Part shown: piece after piece, positions 18,555-26,500 of the stretch
Position numbering within the stretch: the first letter of the stretch is position 1
How the letters are laid out: each line of letters starts with the position of its first letter
Assembly (NCBI GenBank): GCA_902786265.1
Contig: CADACE010000004.1
Location: 88,504-152,503 of the forward strand
DNA from: an uncultured Chloroflexota bacterium
GTDB taxonomy: Bacteria > Chloroflexota > Anaerolineae > Anaerolineales > Anaerolineaceae
Direction: 5' to 3'
DNA length: 64,000 nucleotides
Notes under the pieces: generated by a model
Database searches by the model: none
Seen by the model: the letters and a program-made list of their open reading frames with translations, nothing else
What the model was told of the DNA's origin: nothing
Translations under genes and position numbers: made by a program

Positions 18555-19637
18555 ATGGATGCAAAAATCGACCGGATTCTTTCAAAATATGATTTTGGCA
18601 GCCGTGTGACTGCTTACGAACAATTTGGCAACGGTCATATCAATTGGACCTACCGCGTGGAAACAGAAAACGGGGATCTGTTTGTACTGCAGCGCATCAA
18701 TACATACGTCTTTCAGGATCCGGTCGGCTTAATGCGGAATATTGAACTTCTGACGAATTTTATGCGGGAAAAGGAAAAAGATCCCCGTAAAGTTCTTGAA
18801 CTGGTCCCTGCAAAAGACGGAAGGACCTATATCGTTACGGAAGATGATGAATACTGGCGTGTTTATGTGTTTGTCAAAGACAGCGTATGTTATGACACGG
18901 CTGAAACGCCGGAATTGTTCAAAGAAAGCGGCCGGGCGTTCGGCAATTTTCAGAATATTCTCTCAGATTTCCCTGTCAGCACTTTGATCGAGACGATACC
19001 GAATTTTCATAACACGCCTGTACGCTATGCGGCATTTGAGAAGGCTGTTGCGGAAGATTCGGCAAAACGCGTTTCCGGCGTCAGAGCTGATATTGATAAT
19101 TATCTCTCGGAAAAACCTTTTGCGTCTTTCCTCCTGGATAAAGCCGCAGCCGGTGAAATTCCTCTGCGGGTCACCCATAATGACACAAAAATTAATAATG
19201 TCCTGTTTGACCGAACGACGAATCAGGCGTTATGCATCGTAGACCTGGATACAACGATGCCGGGATTTGCGGCAATGGATTTTGGAGACTGTATCCGTTA
19301 TGCCGGTAACAACGGTGCAGAAGATGAGCAGGATCTTGAAAAGGTTTTCCTGCGTATGGATCTGTTCCGAACATTTGCGGAAGGGTTCTGCGGTGTCAGC
19401 GCTAAAAATCTGAGCCGGGCTGAATTGATCCTCTGCCCGGAAGCGGCAAAACTGATCACACTGGAAACCGGACTGCGGTTTTTGACCGATTATCTTCAGG
19501 GCGATGTTTATTTCCATACCGCATACCCGGAACATAACCTGGTCCGTGCCCGTACGCAATTCAAGCTCGCAATGGATATGGATGCAAATCTGGAATCCAT
19601 GCGGGAGATCATTGTTTCTGTCTTGGATGCGCGGTAG
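18555..19637 (+). CDS. Aminoglycoside-phosphotransferase-fold kinase, N-acetylhexosamine 1-kinase (NahK)-like
   Basis: 360 residues from the ATG at 18555, chosen because upstream in-frame codons overlap the preceding gene. The N-terminal FGNGHINWTYRV, LQRINTYVF and VGLMRNIELL are the NahK pattern. The catalytic loop is THNDTKINNVLFD near residue 205 and the metal site DLDTTMPG with DFGD near 230-245. NahK phosphorylates GlcNAc or GalNAc at C1 from ATP, in salvage of glycan sugars; the exact sugar here is inferred. Its last 11 bases overlap the next gene, so they are coupled. Confidence 0.8.
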   Translation: MDAKIDRILSKYDFGSRVTAYEQFGNGHINWTYRVETENGDLFVLQRINTYVFQDPVGLMRNIELLTNFMREKEKDPRKVLELVPAKDGRTYIVTEDDEYWRVYVFVKDSVCYDTAETPELFKESGRAFGNFQNILSDFPVSTLIETIPNFHNTPVRYAAFEKAVAEDSAKRVSGVRADIDNYLSEKPFASFLLDKAAAGEIPLRVTHNDTKINNVLFDRTTNQALCIVDLDTTMPGFAAMDFGDCIRYAGNNGAEDEQDLEKVFLRMDLFRTFAEGFCGVSAKNLSRAELILCPEAAKLITLETGLRFLTDYLQGDVYFHTAYPEHNLVRARTQFKLAMDMDANLESMREIIVSVLDAR

Positions 19638-20217
19638 TTCCGTGAGCTTTTTCAACCGCATTTCGGTATTTGATGAGAAGGCTTCTGCCGCGCTGGGAAT
19701 TGAACCACAGGAAGGGGCTCTATTCAAACTCGCGGCCGTCATCGCTCATTCAGGGGATTCCTGGTTTTGGTGCGGCGCTCTGTTTATTTTCTGGCTTTTT
19801 TCTTCCGGAGATCGGGAACGCACGATCGCTTATTGGGGCGGTTCAATTGCCCTGACTGCATGCTTTGTGTTCGTTTTGAAGCGTGTTATAGCAAGAACAC
19901 GGCCCGAAGGGGAATGGGGAAATGTCTACCGGAAAACAGACCCGTATTCATTTCCGTCCGGTCACGCGGTGCGCGGCGGCTTGATCCTGATGCTGGCAGT
20001 CAATACATTTGAGCAGAAATGGGTCATCGCCATATTCGCGGTGTGGGCTGTGCTTATGATATTGTCCCGTGTCGCCACAGGGGTGCATTATTTTCTTGAC
20101 GTTCTCGGCGGTTTTTTCCTGGGATTACTGATCGGGTGGTTCTGGTTCGCTGTGCAGCCATTTATCTATCAACATTTTTCCGTTTTATTCGATAAATCAT
20201 CATGGTTTAAAAAATAA
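19627..20217 (+). CDS. PAP2-family phosphatase
   Basis: 196 residues with about five membrane helices. All three signature motifs are present: KRVIARTRP (near residue 85), FPSGHAVRGG (near 115) and SRVATGVHYFLD (near 150), giving the two catalytic histidines. Such enzymes dephosphorylate lipid phosphates, for example undecaprenyl diphosphate or phosphatidic acid, on the outer face of the membrane. The start is either ATG 19627, overlapping the kinase gene by 11 bases, or GTG 19642; neither has a good ribosome-binding site, in keeping with translational coupling. Last gene of the fni operon. Confidence 0.88.
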   Translation: MRGSSVSFFNRISVFDEKASAALGIEPQEGALFKLAAVIAHSGDSWFWCGALFIFWLFSSGDRERTIAYWGGSIALTACFVFVLKRVIARTRPEGEWGNVYRKTDPYSFPSGHAVRGGLILMLAVNTFEQKWVIAIFAVWAVLMILSRVATGVHYFLDVLGGFFLGLLIGWFWFAVQPFIYQHFSVLFDKSSWFKK

Positions 20218-20264
20218 ACAGGCTTCTGAAGGTCAGATTTGACCTGTCAAAAGCCTGTTTATTT
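20212..20264. terminator. Bidirectional intrinsic terminator between the fni operon and hom
   Basis: AAATAAACAGGCTT (20212-20225) pairs perfectly with AAGCCTGTTTATTT (20251-20264); an inner GGTCA/TGACC helix extends the structure. The A-rich left flank and T-rich right arm let it work for the rightward operon and for the convergent asd-hom operon. Confidence 0.85.
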
Positions 20265-20290
20265 ATAGTTGCGTATAGATTATATGCTGT

Positions 20291-21307
20291 TTATTGGAAT
20301 ATATGGACCAGATCTTCGATCAGTGCGGCGGCAGTTTCTTTCCGGCCTGCACCCGGACCGATGAGCGTGATCTCGCCCAGCAGGTCTGACCTGTACTGGA
20401 TCGCGTTTCCGGCGCCTTTGATGTTTGCCAGAGGATTGTCTTCATGGAGCATTATCGGTTTTACGGAAGCTTCAACACCGTTTTCGGTCTTTTTTACAGA
20501 GCCGATGAGTTTCCAGTGCATCTTGTTCTTCAATGCTTCCTGAACGTCCTCAACGGTGATGTCGGAAATGCCGATGCGTTCAATATTTTCGGGTTTGATG
20601 AAGGTCCCGAAAACAAGGTGTGACAAGATCGCTACCTTCCCGGCGGTGTCAAACCCTTCCACATCCCCGCTTGGGTCTGCTTCCGCGTAGCCGAGACGCT
20701 GGGCTTCCTTGAGTGCTTCATCGTAAGAGGAACCGTTTTCCATTTCAGTCAGGATGAAATTCGTCGTGCCGTTCAGGATCCCTTTGATTTCGGTTACACC
20801 GGTGGGCAGCAGACTGTCGATCGCAAGACGCAGCGCCGGTGAACCGCTCATGACGGTACCTTCACAACCGATCTTCACGCCGTTATCCCTCGCGAGACCT
20901 TTCAGCATGCTGTAGTGCAGCGCGATAGGCCCTTTGTTTGAAGTGATCACGTGTTTGCCGGAAAGGAGAGCTTCCTGGCAATGCAGAACCGCCGGTTCTC
21001 CTGTCTTCAGATCGGTGAAGCTGAGCTCAATAATCACATCCGATTCCGCGTTGCGGATCATCTGGATCGTGTTCCAGTCTCTGAAATAGGAAGGGTCCAT
21101 TTCATAAAAATCATGCGCGGAAGCAAGTTTTTTCAAAGGAAGTCCGTCCGGGTGATAAATTGTCCCGTATCGAATATCCGTGATAGATGTGATCAGGAAT
21201 TCAAGACCTAATTCATTTCTGAAAAATGCCTTTTTCTCAATGAGAGCCTGGATAAACCCATGACCTACATTGCCAAATCCAATCATTCCGATTTTTACGA
21301 GTTTCAT
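20291..21307 (-). CDS. hom: Homoserine dehydrogenase
   Basis: 338 residues, the short form without a C-terminal ACT domain, so feedback control by threonine through ACT is not expected. It reduces aspartate semialdehyde to homoserine. Visible are the N-terminal nucleotide fold GMIGFGNVGHG, the KHVITSNKGPIA segment, and the diagnostic LNGTTNFIL near residue 180 with GYAEADPSGDVEG after it. An AAAGGAGC ribosome-binding site precedes the ATG. It lies 32 bases after asd and shares its attenuated transcript, so its expression should follow threonine and isoleucine supply. Confidence 0.95.
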   Translation of the reverse strand: MKLVKIGMIGFGNVGHGFIQALIEKKAFFRNELGLEFLITSITDIRYGTIYHPDGLPLKKLASAHDFYEMDPSYFRDWNTIQMIRNAESDVIIELSFTDLKTGEPAVLHCQEALLSGKHVITSNKGPIALHYSMLKGLARDNGVKIGCEGTVMSGSPALRLAIDSLLPTGVTEIKGILNGTTNFILTEMENGSSYDEALKEAQRLGYAEADPSGDVEGFDTAGKVAILSHLVFGTFIKPENIERIGISDITVEDVQEALKNKMHWKLIGSVKKTENGVEASVKPIMLHEDNPLANIKGAGNAIQYRSDLLGEITLIGPGAGRKETAAALIEDLVHIFQ

Positions 21308-21339
21308 AGTGCTCCTTTCGGTGTGTATTGGAGAAACGT

Positions 21340-22398
21340 TTATTTCCCAAAGAATCTTCTTGCGATAAGTTCACCGTTGAGAATTGAACCGCCGGCTGCG
21401 CCGCGGATGGTGTTATGGGATACAGAAACAAAACGATAATCAAGAATTGTGTCTTTCCGAATGCGGCCGATGCTTGTGGCCATACCGTTTTCAAGGTCGC
21501 GGTCCAGACGCGGCTGCGGGCGGTTCGGCTCTTCGTGATAAATGATCGCCTGTTTGGGACATGAAGGCAGGCTTCTGGTAACTTCAGGCACCTGGAAACT
21601 CTTGACTGTTTCGATGATTTCTTCAACAGAAGGCTTTTCTTCTGTCGCGATGGTGCAGCAGATGGTATGCGCGTCCACAACGGCGACACGGTTTGTATGG
21701 GAAGAAATTGCCATCGGGTGCAGCACCAGGGAATCTGTGTTCATTGTACCCATAATTTTCTTCGGTTCAAATTCGAGCTTTTCTTCTTCGCCGCCGATAT
21801 AAGGGATGACATTGTCAATGATGTCCAGGGAAGGAACACCCGGGATACCGGCACCGGAAAGTGCCTGCATGGAGAATGCGAAGAGCTGTTTGACATGATA
21901 CTTCTGATCAATGGCATGCAGCGGGATCACGAAACCGGTGGTCGTGCAGTTCGGGTTCGTGATGATACCGCCTGACCATCCGTATTGCTTGTGCTGGAGA
22001 TCGATCAGATCCAAATGGTCCGGGTTGATCTCAGGGACGAGCAGCGGGACCAGCGGATCTTTGCGGTAGGCTGACGCGTTGGAACTGAGATACATTCCCG
22101 CTTTCGCGAAATCGGGTTCGATTTCTTTGGCGATATCTGCCGGAAGCGCAGAGAAGACGATCTTTGCCTGCTTCAGCGCGGAAGCCTGGGTAGGCAGAAG
22201 CTTCATGTTTTTTACATAATCAGGCATTGGCTTGGAAAGGAACCAATGACATGCTTCCTGATAAGTTTTACCTTCGGAACGTTCGGAAGCTGTTACTTCG
22301 ACTACTTCAAACCAGGGATGCCCGTCCAACAGGGAAATCATACGCTGACCGACACTGCCTGTGCTTGCTAATACTGCAACCGGAATTTTATTACTCAT
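21340..22398 (-). CDS. asd: Aspartate-semialdehyde dehydrogenase (archaeal/fungal type)
   Basis: 352 residues from the ATG at 22398; a longer start would add seven residues not seen in the family. It makes aspartate semialdehyde from aspartyl phosphate with NADPH. Signatures: ASTGSVGQ near residue 11, SSNASAYR, the active-site Cys in NPNCTTTGFV, LSGAGIPGVPSLD, and the His in SSHTNRVAVVDAH. This subtype (about 350 residues, with the TNRV segment) is the archaeal and fungal form also found in some bacteria. It is the first gene after the Thr/Ile attenuator, with hom downstream. Confidence 0.95.
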   Translation of the reverse strand: MSNKIPVAVLASTGSVGQRMISLLDGHPWFEVVEVTASERSEGKTYQEACHWFLSKPMPDYVKNMKLLPTQASALKQAKIVFSALPADIAKEIEPDFAKAGMYLSSNASAYRKDPLVPLLVPEINPDHLDLIDLQHKQYGWSGGIITNPNCTTTGFVIPLHAIDQKYHVKQLFAFSMQALSGAGIPGVPSLDIIDNVIPYIGGEEEKLEFEPKKIMGTMNTDSLVLHPMAISSHTNRVAVVDAHTICCTIATEEKPSVEEIIETVKSFQVPEVTRSLPSCPKQAIIYHEEPNRPQPRLDRDLENGMATSIGRIRKDTILDYRFVSVSHNTIRGAAGGSILNGELIARRFFGK

Positions 22399-22430
22399 AA
22401 ATAATACCTGCCTTAACATTGCTTTATAAA

Positions 22431-22490
22431 ATAAAAACTGCCTCTTTGGAGGCAGTTACCTGTTCTTTGCTATAATGACCCAACTGCCTC
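22431..22490 (-). promoter_or_regulatory. Transcription attenuator (terminator/antiterminator) of the asd-hom operon
   Basis: Three nine-base arms are arranged as in amino-acid attenuators. On the minus strand GAGGCAGTT (22482-22490) comes first, overlapping the leader peptide stop codon; AACTGCCTC (22449-22457) is second; GAGGCAGTT (22436-22444) is third and runs into TTTATTTTA. Arms 2 and 3 with a four-base loop make an intrinsic terminator; arms 1 and 2 make the competing antiterminator. A ribosome that reaches the leader stop covers arm 1, so the terminator forms; stalling upstream at Thr or Ile codons frees arm 1 and gives read-through into asd. The mechanism is inferred from the classical model; the complementarity is exact. 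Confidence 0.9.
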
Positions 22491-22569
22491 AGTGTACCAG
22501 AAACAAACCACGACCGGTAGTAGTGGTAATAATAGCGGCAATAATAGTTTCATTAGCTTTCAAACTCAT
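22489..22569 (-). CDS. Thr/Ile-rich leader peptide of the asd-hom operon
   Basis: A 26-residue open frame from ATG (22569) to TGA (22489-22491). Its middle reads TIIAAIITTTTG, that is five Thr and four Ile codons within twelve, the composition of thr-operon leader peptides such as E. coli ThrL. The stop codon overlaps the first antiterminator arm. No Shine-Dalgarno precedes the ATG, and the candidate promoter places the transcription start at or next to it, so the leader may be translated from a leaderless transcript. The peptide itself needs no function; its translation is the sensor. Confidence 0.85.
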   Translation of the reverse strand: MSLKANETIIAAIITTTTGRGLFLVH

Positions 22570-22576
22570 AAAATCT

Positions 22577-22605
22577 AATTTACTACCGCTTATCGATATT
22601 GTCAA
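22577..22605 (-). promoter_or_regulatory. Promoter of the asd-hom leader
   Basis: On the minus strand a perfect TTGACA (22600-22605) is followed after 17 bases by TAAATT (22577-22582), a four-of-six match to the -10 consensus. Transcription would begin near 22569-22571, essentially at the leader ATG. Confidence 0.7.
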
Positions 22606-22686
22606 ATAAAATCGGGAAATCATTACGAATTTATGACATTTTAATCTGATTTCCGGAAATATTTGAAATTACAGTCTCAGTTTTAC

Positions 22687-22695
22687 TGTTATAAT
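22687..22695 (+). promoter_or_regulatory. Extended -10 promoter of dut
   Basis: TGT followed by a perfect TATAAT (22690-22695), the extended -10 form, 35 bases before the dut ATG. No good -35 box at standard spacing, which an extended -10 can tolerate. Confidence 0.6.
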
Positions 22696-22729
22696 TTCAA
22701 AGAAATTGCAGTTTCTTTATCGGAGGAGT

Positions 22730-23155
22730 ATGAAAAAACTGAAAGCAGCCAGGTTATGTGAAAACGCTATTCTGCCGACACGGAAACATCCTGATGACGC
22801 GGGAATTGATTTTTATGCCGTTGAACCTGTCGTGATACCGCCGCATGATTTTGGCGTTGTGAAAACCGGGATAACTGTCGAGATACAGAAGGGATATGTC
22901 GGTTTGATGATGCCCAAAAGCCGTAATGATCACCTTTTGGGAGCAGGGGTTGTCGACGCGGGTTATCAGGGTGAGATCCGGATAAAAATCGCCAATATAA
23001 AAGACGTGCCTCTTGAAATTGAATATGGAATGGCAGTAGGACAAATGCTGATCCTGCCTGTCGAAACACCTGAAATCGAGGAAGCTGATGCCGAAACCAT
23101 TCACGCGAAGACCAGCGAACGCGGCGCGACCGGCGGTATTTTAGGCAATTCGTAA
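22730..23155 (+). CDS. dut: dUTP diphosphatase
   Basis: 141 residues from the ATG at 22730, which follows GGAGGAG; an upstream start would precede that site. Trimeric dUTPase hydrolyses dUTP to dUMP and diphosphate, keeping uracil out of DNA. Motif 1 is DAGIDFYA near residue 22, motif 2 PKSRNDHL, motif 3 VVDAGYQGEI with the conserved Asp and Tyr, and motif 5 SERGATGG near the C-terminus, shorter than the usual RGxxGFGSTG. Motif 2 has KSRND in place of the common RSGLA, a variant. Monocistronic, ending in a strong hairpin shared with convergent ndk. Confidence 0.9.
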   Translation: MKKLKAARLCENAILPTRKHPDDAGIDFYAVEPVVIPPHDFGVVKTGITVEIQKGYVGLMMPKSRNDHLLGAGVVDAGYQGEIRIKIANIKDVPLEIEYGMAVGQMLILPVETPEIEEADAETIHAKTSERGATGGILGNS

Positions 23156-23183
23156 AAGGTTTTGACTTTGAGGTTAAATTATA

Positions 23184-23241
23184 AACCGGACCGGTTCCGC
23201 TGCCGATTGTTCGGCCCATGGAACCGGTCCGGTTTTCTGTT
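23184..23241. terminator. Terminator between dut and ndk
   Basis: A perfect 15-bp stem, AACCGGACCGGTTCC (23184-23198) with GGAACCGGTCCGGTT (23220-23234), followed on the plus strand by TTTCTGTTTT. It terminates dut; it also lies just after the ndk stop and may serve that operon. Confidence 0.85.
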
Positions 23242-23256
23242 TTGAATCGCTGTTGA

Positions 23257-23715
23257 TTATGAATTCTTTCCGAAAACCCAGTTCGTCGTTACTTTTTCGT
23301 AGTCAACGATCTCTTCCGGTTTGAACCAGAGAGCGATTTCCCGTTCAGCAGTAGAAACCGCGTCTGAGGCATGGATCAGGTTGCGATCCATTTTTGCCGC
23401 GAAGTCATGACGGATAGTGCCGGGTGCCGCTTCTGTTGGTTTTGTTGAACCGACAGTCTGACGTACGGCTTTGACCACATCGTCACCTTCCCAAACCATA
23501 GCGAAAACAGGACCGGAGGTAATATAAGAGATCAAACCATTGTAAAACGGTTTGCCTTCGTGTTCCGCGTAATGTTTCGCAGCCAGTTCATCGCTTACCT
23601 GCATAAATTTTGCGGCGCAAAGCTGAAAACCTCTGTTTTCGAATCTTTTGACCACTTCGCCGATCAGTCCGCGCTGGACACCATCAGGTTTGACACATAC
23701 AAAAGTCTTTTCCAT
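23257..23715 (-). CDS. ndk: Nucleoside diphosphate kinase
   Basis: 152 residues starting at the ATG at 23715 (a TTG six bases upstream is less likely). It moves the terminal phosphate from ATP to other nucleoside diphosphates through a phosphohistidine. KPDGVQRGLIG near the N-terminus and the active-site His in NLIHASDA near residue 117 are diagnostic. The C-terminus ends WVFGKNS. It is the last gene of a leftward rpoD-TPR-ndk unit, 12 bases after the TPR gene. Confidence 0.96.
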   Translation of the reverse strand: MEKTFVCVKPDGVQRGLIGEVVKRFENRGFQLCAAKFMQVSDELAAKHYAEHEGKPFYNGLISYITSGPVFAMVWEGDDVVKAVRQTVGSTKPTEAAPGTIRHDFAAKMDRNLIHASDAVSTAEREIALWFKPEEIVDYEKVTTNWVFGKNS

Positions 23716-23727
23716 TTTCAATATCCT

Positions 23728-25113
23728 TTATTCTTTAATAGAGTTATATAAATCAGCCAAATCTGTGTTTTCCGGGAAGAGAATCACAAGCTTTTCAAGT
23801 TCTTCTTCTACTGCCGGCAAACAATTTGGTTTGTCAATCAGTTTCCTGTATAATTGTACCCCAAGTTCCTGCTGATCTGTACTGAAACATCTCCATGCCT
23901 CGCGCATCATTTGCCGCTCTTCCGGTGAAGGAGATTGTTTGGACTGTTCAGCTTCATCTGATGTATCCTTGTTTTCCGCTTCATTTTCGGACGGTGGCAC
24001 CGCAGTTTTTTCCGGATTCGGATCGATCGGTTCAAACCCTCTGGAAGCAATGTGTTCCAAAAAGTTGAATGCTTCATCTAATTCACTGGAAGCTGTAAGA
24101 GGAACTTTCCCCGTTGTCTGCTGATCGGTCGATGCCGCATCATCTGTAGAAGATTTGGAGGTAAAAAACGAATTTCGGTAGAACAATTCGCCGTCATTGA
24201 TTATGCTTTGAACTGTCTCTTCGGAAATCGAGGAGTTGGTAGTGATCGGCAGCAGATCCAGCCATGCCGGTAATTTTGTATTGTCATTGATGATCAGTTT
24301 CTCACTTGCCTGATGCCATCCGATCCTGACACGTGTGGCAGGAATACCTGTCCAATCATAATATGCGATGTTTATGGGGAAATGCTGACCGACGATTTCT
24401 CCATCGCGAATTTCCCAATGCTGGTATTGAGGATCCAGATCAATGAGTTTATTCAGACATTGATTGAATTTCATCCGGTCGCGTTCAGAATAATAAACCG
24501 CCAAAGTACGCAGTGCGGTCTGGTTATACGGTTCTCTTTTCAGTACGGATTCCAGCAGCCAGATCCCCTTTTGGTAATCACCCTTTTCGTAATATGAAAG
24601 CCCAAGATAAAGAACAGGCAGGTTCTGCATTGGCTTTTTTTCAGCTGAAAGGAAACGCTTGCAGGCAGTTGTGTAATCATGCTGATGGAAAGCACGGATC
24701 CCGGCGGAAAACTCACTCAACAGACGGTCATCGGAAGAAAGCGTAACACTGTGCGCGTTCATCCATTCGGACAGATCTTTTTCAACAGTCTCATTATCCG
24801 GCTGCAGGCATTTTGCTGTTTCACAATGCATTATCGCGTTTTCAGTACGGCCGCATTCCACATAGGTATATGCAAGTGAGATGTGGTTCAGAAAATTATC
24901 AGGCTGCGCTGAACAAAGACGCAGATAAGTATCGAGTGCACCGTTATAATTATCCATTTCCAGAAAGGTGCGCCCCAGTTTTTCATAGATTCGCAGCATT
25001 TTGGGGAATTGTCGCAGTAAATACAGACAATGGAAAGCTGCCTGTTCGAGGTTTCCATTGTCTGTAAGGTTGTCGATCTTGTTCAGATAATTTTCGATTT
25101 CAATGATAGGCAT
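23728..25113 (-). CDS. TPR-repeat protein between rpoD and ndk
   Basis: 461 residues without signal peptide or membrane helix. The N-terminal ~250 residues are built of tetratricopeptide repeats, seen as regularly spaced patterns such as EKLGRTFLEMDNYNGALDTY, ISLAYTYVECGRTENAI and GLSYYEKGDYQKGIWLLE. Residues ~250-320 have a Trp-rich stretch, residues ~325-400 are an acidic, Ser/Glu-rich linker, and the last ~60 residues form another TPR-like helix pair. TPRs bind other proteins; the partner is unknown. The start lies 21 bases after rpoD, so it shares the sigma factor's transcript. Confidence 0.8.
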   Translation of the reverse strand: MPIIEIENYLNKIDNLTDNGNLEQAAFHCLYLLRQFPKMLRIYEKLGRTFLEMDNYNGALDTYLRLCSAQPDNFLNHISLAYTYVECGRTENAIMHCETAKCLQPDNETVEKDLSEWMNAHSVTLSSDDRLLSEFSAGIRAFHQHDYTTACKRFLSAEKKPMQNLPVLYLGLSYYEKGDYQKGIWLLESVLKREPYNQTALRTLAVYYSERDRMKFNQCLNKLIDLDPQYQHWEIRDGEIVGQHFPINIAYYDWTGIPATRVRIGWHQASEKLIINDNTKLPAWLDLLPITTNSSISEETVQSIINDGELFYRNSFFTSKSSTDDAASTDQQTTGKVPLTASSELDEAFNFLEHIASRGFEPIDPNPEKTAVPPSENEAENKDTSDEAEQSKQSPSPEERQMMREAWRCFSTDQQELGVQLYRKLIDKPNCLPAVEEELEKLVILFPENTDLADLYNSIKE

Positions 25114-25134
25114 TATGCCTCTTTTGAAATGATA

Positions 25135-26358
25135 CTATTTCAGATCATCCCGGAGGTAATCGCGCAATATTTTCTGTACGGATGGATGGCGGAGCCGGGA
25201 CAGTGCCTGAGCTTCGATTTGACGGACTCTTTCACGGGTCACGCCCATCTTGTTGCCGACTTCTTCCAACGTATATGCCTGCCCATCAAGCAATCCATAG
25301 CGAAGCTGCAAAATGCGTACTTCGCGCGGAGGCAGATCATTCAGGATGACTGACAGATGCTCTTTCAAAAGGTTATAGGTAGCCGAATCAGCAGGAGCCG
25401 GAGCGTCATCATCTTCGATGAAATCACCTAAAACAGAATCTTCCTCATCATCAGTAGGTGTTTCAAGTGACAGCGGCCTTCTGGCGACCTGGATCATATT
25501 TTCAACCTTTTTGATGGGCACATCAAGCTCAGCAGCCAGTTCTTCAACAGACGGATCCCGTCCGAGTTTCTGTGTCAGCTGATGCTGGTACCGCAGTAAT
25601 TTATTGATTTGGTCACCCATATGAACAGGGACACGGATCGTGCGGCCCTGATCGGCTATAGCTCTGGTTACAGCCTGACGGATCCACCAGGTGGCATAAG
25701 TACTGAATTTGTGCCCACGCCGGTAATCAAACTTCTTTGTGGCACGAATCAGTCCGATGTTGCCTTCCTGGATCAAATCGAGAAAAGGAACTCCACGCCC
25801 CATGTATTTTTTCGCGACCGATATGACCAAACGAGAGTTAGCCGTGATCAGATGATCCCTGGCTGCCCAGCTGTCTTCGATATTCTTGCGTAATTCCAAA
25901 CGCCGTTCATGTGTGACATTCACACGGGCTAATTCTTCACGAGAGATCCTGCCTTTTTCAATACGCTGCGCAAGTTCAACCTCTTCATCAGCTGTCAGAA
26001 GCGGTACACGGCTGACTTCTTTCAGATAAAGACCTATTGTATCGTCTGTATCAATATTTGACAGATCGTCCGAAAGGCCCATTGCGTTTTCATCATCGTC
26101 TTCATCAATATCGGAAAGGTCAAGATCGTCGTCGTCAACATCGTCTGACGCATTCTCTTCGGTGTATTGGATCCCGGCATTCAGTAATGCAGAAAATGCC
26201 TCTTCAAGCTGATCCACATCCTGTTCCGCATCGGGGAAAAAACGAAGAATATCATCGATGGTGACAATCGATTTTTGACGGCCATACTCGATGAGTTGCG
26301 AAATCGCGGAATCATTTTCATATTCTTCTGTATTCATGTTGATTAATTCTTCTTCCAT
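25135..26358 (-). CDS. rpoD: Primary RNA polymerase sigma factor (RpoD/SigA)
   Basis: 407 residues. A short region 1.1-like helical domain (residues ~15-70) is followed by a run rich in Asp and Glu (about 70-100). Region 1.2 begins [16 protein letters not shown]; region 2 has [20 protein letters not shown] and [16 protein letters not shown], which bind and melt the -10; region 3 follows; region 4 has [10 protein letters not shown] and the helix-turn-helix [20 protein letters not shown] that reads the -35. The length matches SigA-type proteins of Gram-positive-like bacteria rather than the 613-residue E. coli RpoD. Several TTGACA/TATAAT promoters in this window fit it. Confidence 0.95.
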   Translation of the reverse strand: MEEELINMNTEEYENDSAISQLIEYGRQKSIVTIDDILRFFPDAEQDVDQLEEAFSALLNAGIQYTEENASDDVDDDDLDLSDIDEDDDENAMGLSDDLSNIDTDDTIGLYLKEVSRVPLLTADEEVELAQRIEKGRISREELARVNVTHERRLELRKNIEDSWAARDHLITANSRLVISVAKKYMGRGVPFLDLIQEGNIGLIRATKKFDYRRGHKFSTYATWWIRQAVTRAIADQGRTIRVPVHMGDQINKLLRYQHQLTQKLGRDPSVEELAAELDVPIKKVENMIQVARRPLSLETPTDDEEDSVLGDFIEDDDAPAPADSATYNLLKEHLSVILNDLPPREVRILQLRYGLLDGQAYTLEEVGNKMGVTRERVRQIEAQALSRLRHPSVQKILRDYLRDDLK

Positions 26359-26398
26359 AAATGCGTATAAATTTCCTTACTCAATTTCCTACTTATAG

Positions 26399-26426
26399 AG
26401 AATACACCTTTTTTTTAAAAAATCAA
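26399..26426 (-). promoter_or_regulatory. Promoter of the rpoD-TPR-ndk operon
   Basis: On the minus strand TTGATT (26421-26426), a 16-base A-rich spacer and TATTCT (26399-26404), about 40 bases before the rpoD ATG. A reasonable sigma-70 type match. Confidence 0.6.
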
Positions 26427-26435
26427 TAGGCTATT

Positions 26436-26477
26436 TAAAAAAATACCGGGGAAATTTCAAATCTCCCCGATATTTTT
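26436..26477 (-). terminator. Terminator after the degV gene
   Basis: CGGGGA (26447-26452) pairs with TCCCCG (26464-26469), extended by three A-T pairs beyond a mismatch. On the minus strand the stem runs into a TTTTTTT tract, about 25 bases after the degV stop and before the rpoD promoter. Confidence 0.7.
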
Positions 26478-26500
26478 GCATTTTCGCGTAAAAAAATAAT

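Noticed and set aside
22399..22600. T-box riboswitch upstream of asd
   Set aside because: No T-box core sequence or specifier stem is visible; the Thr/Ile codons and three-arm structure explain the region better.
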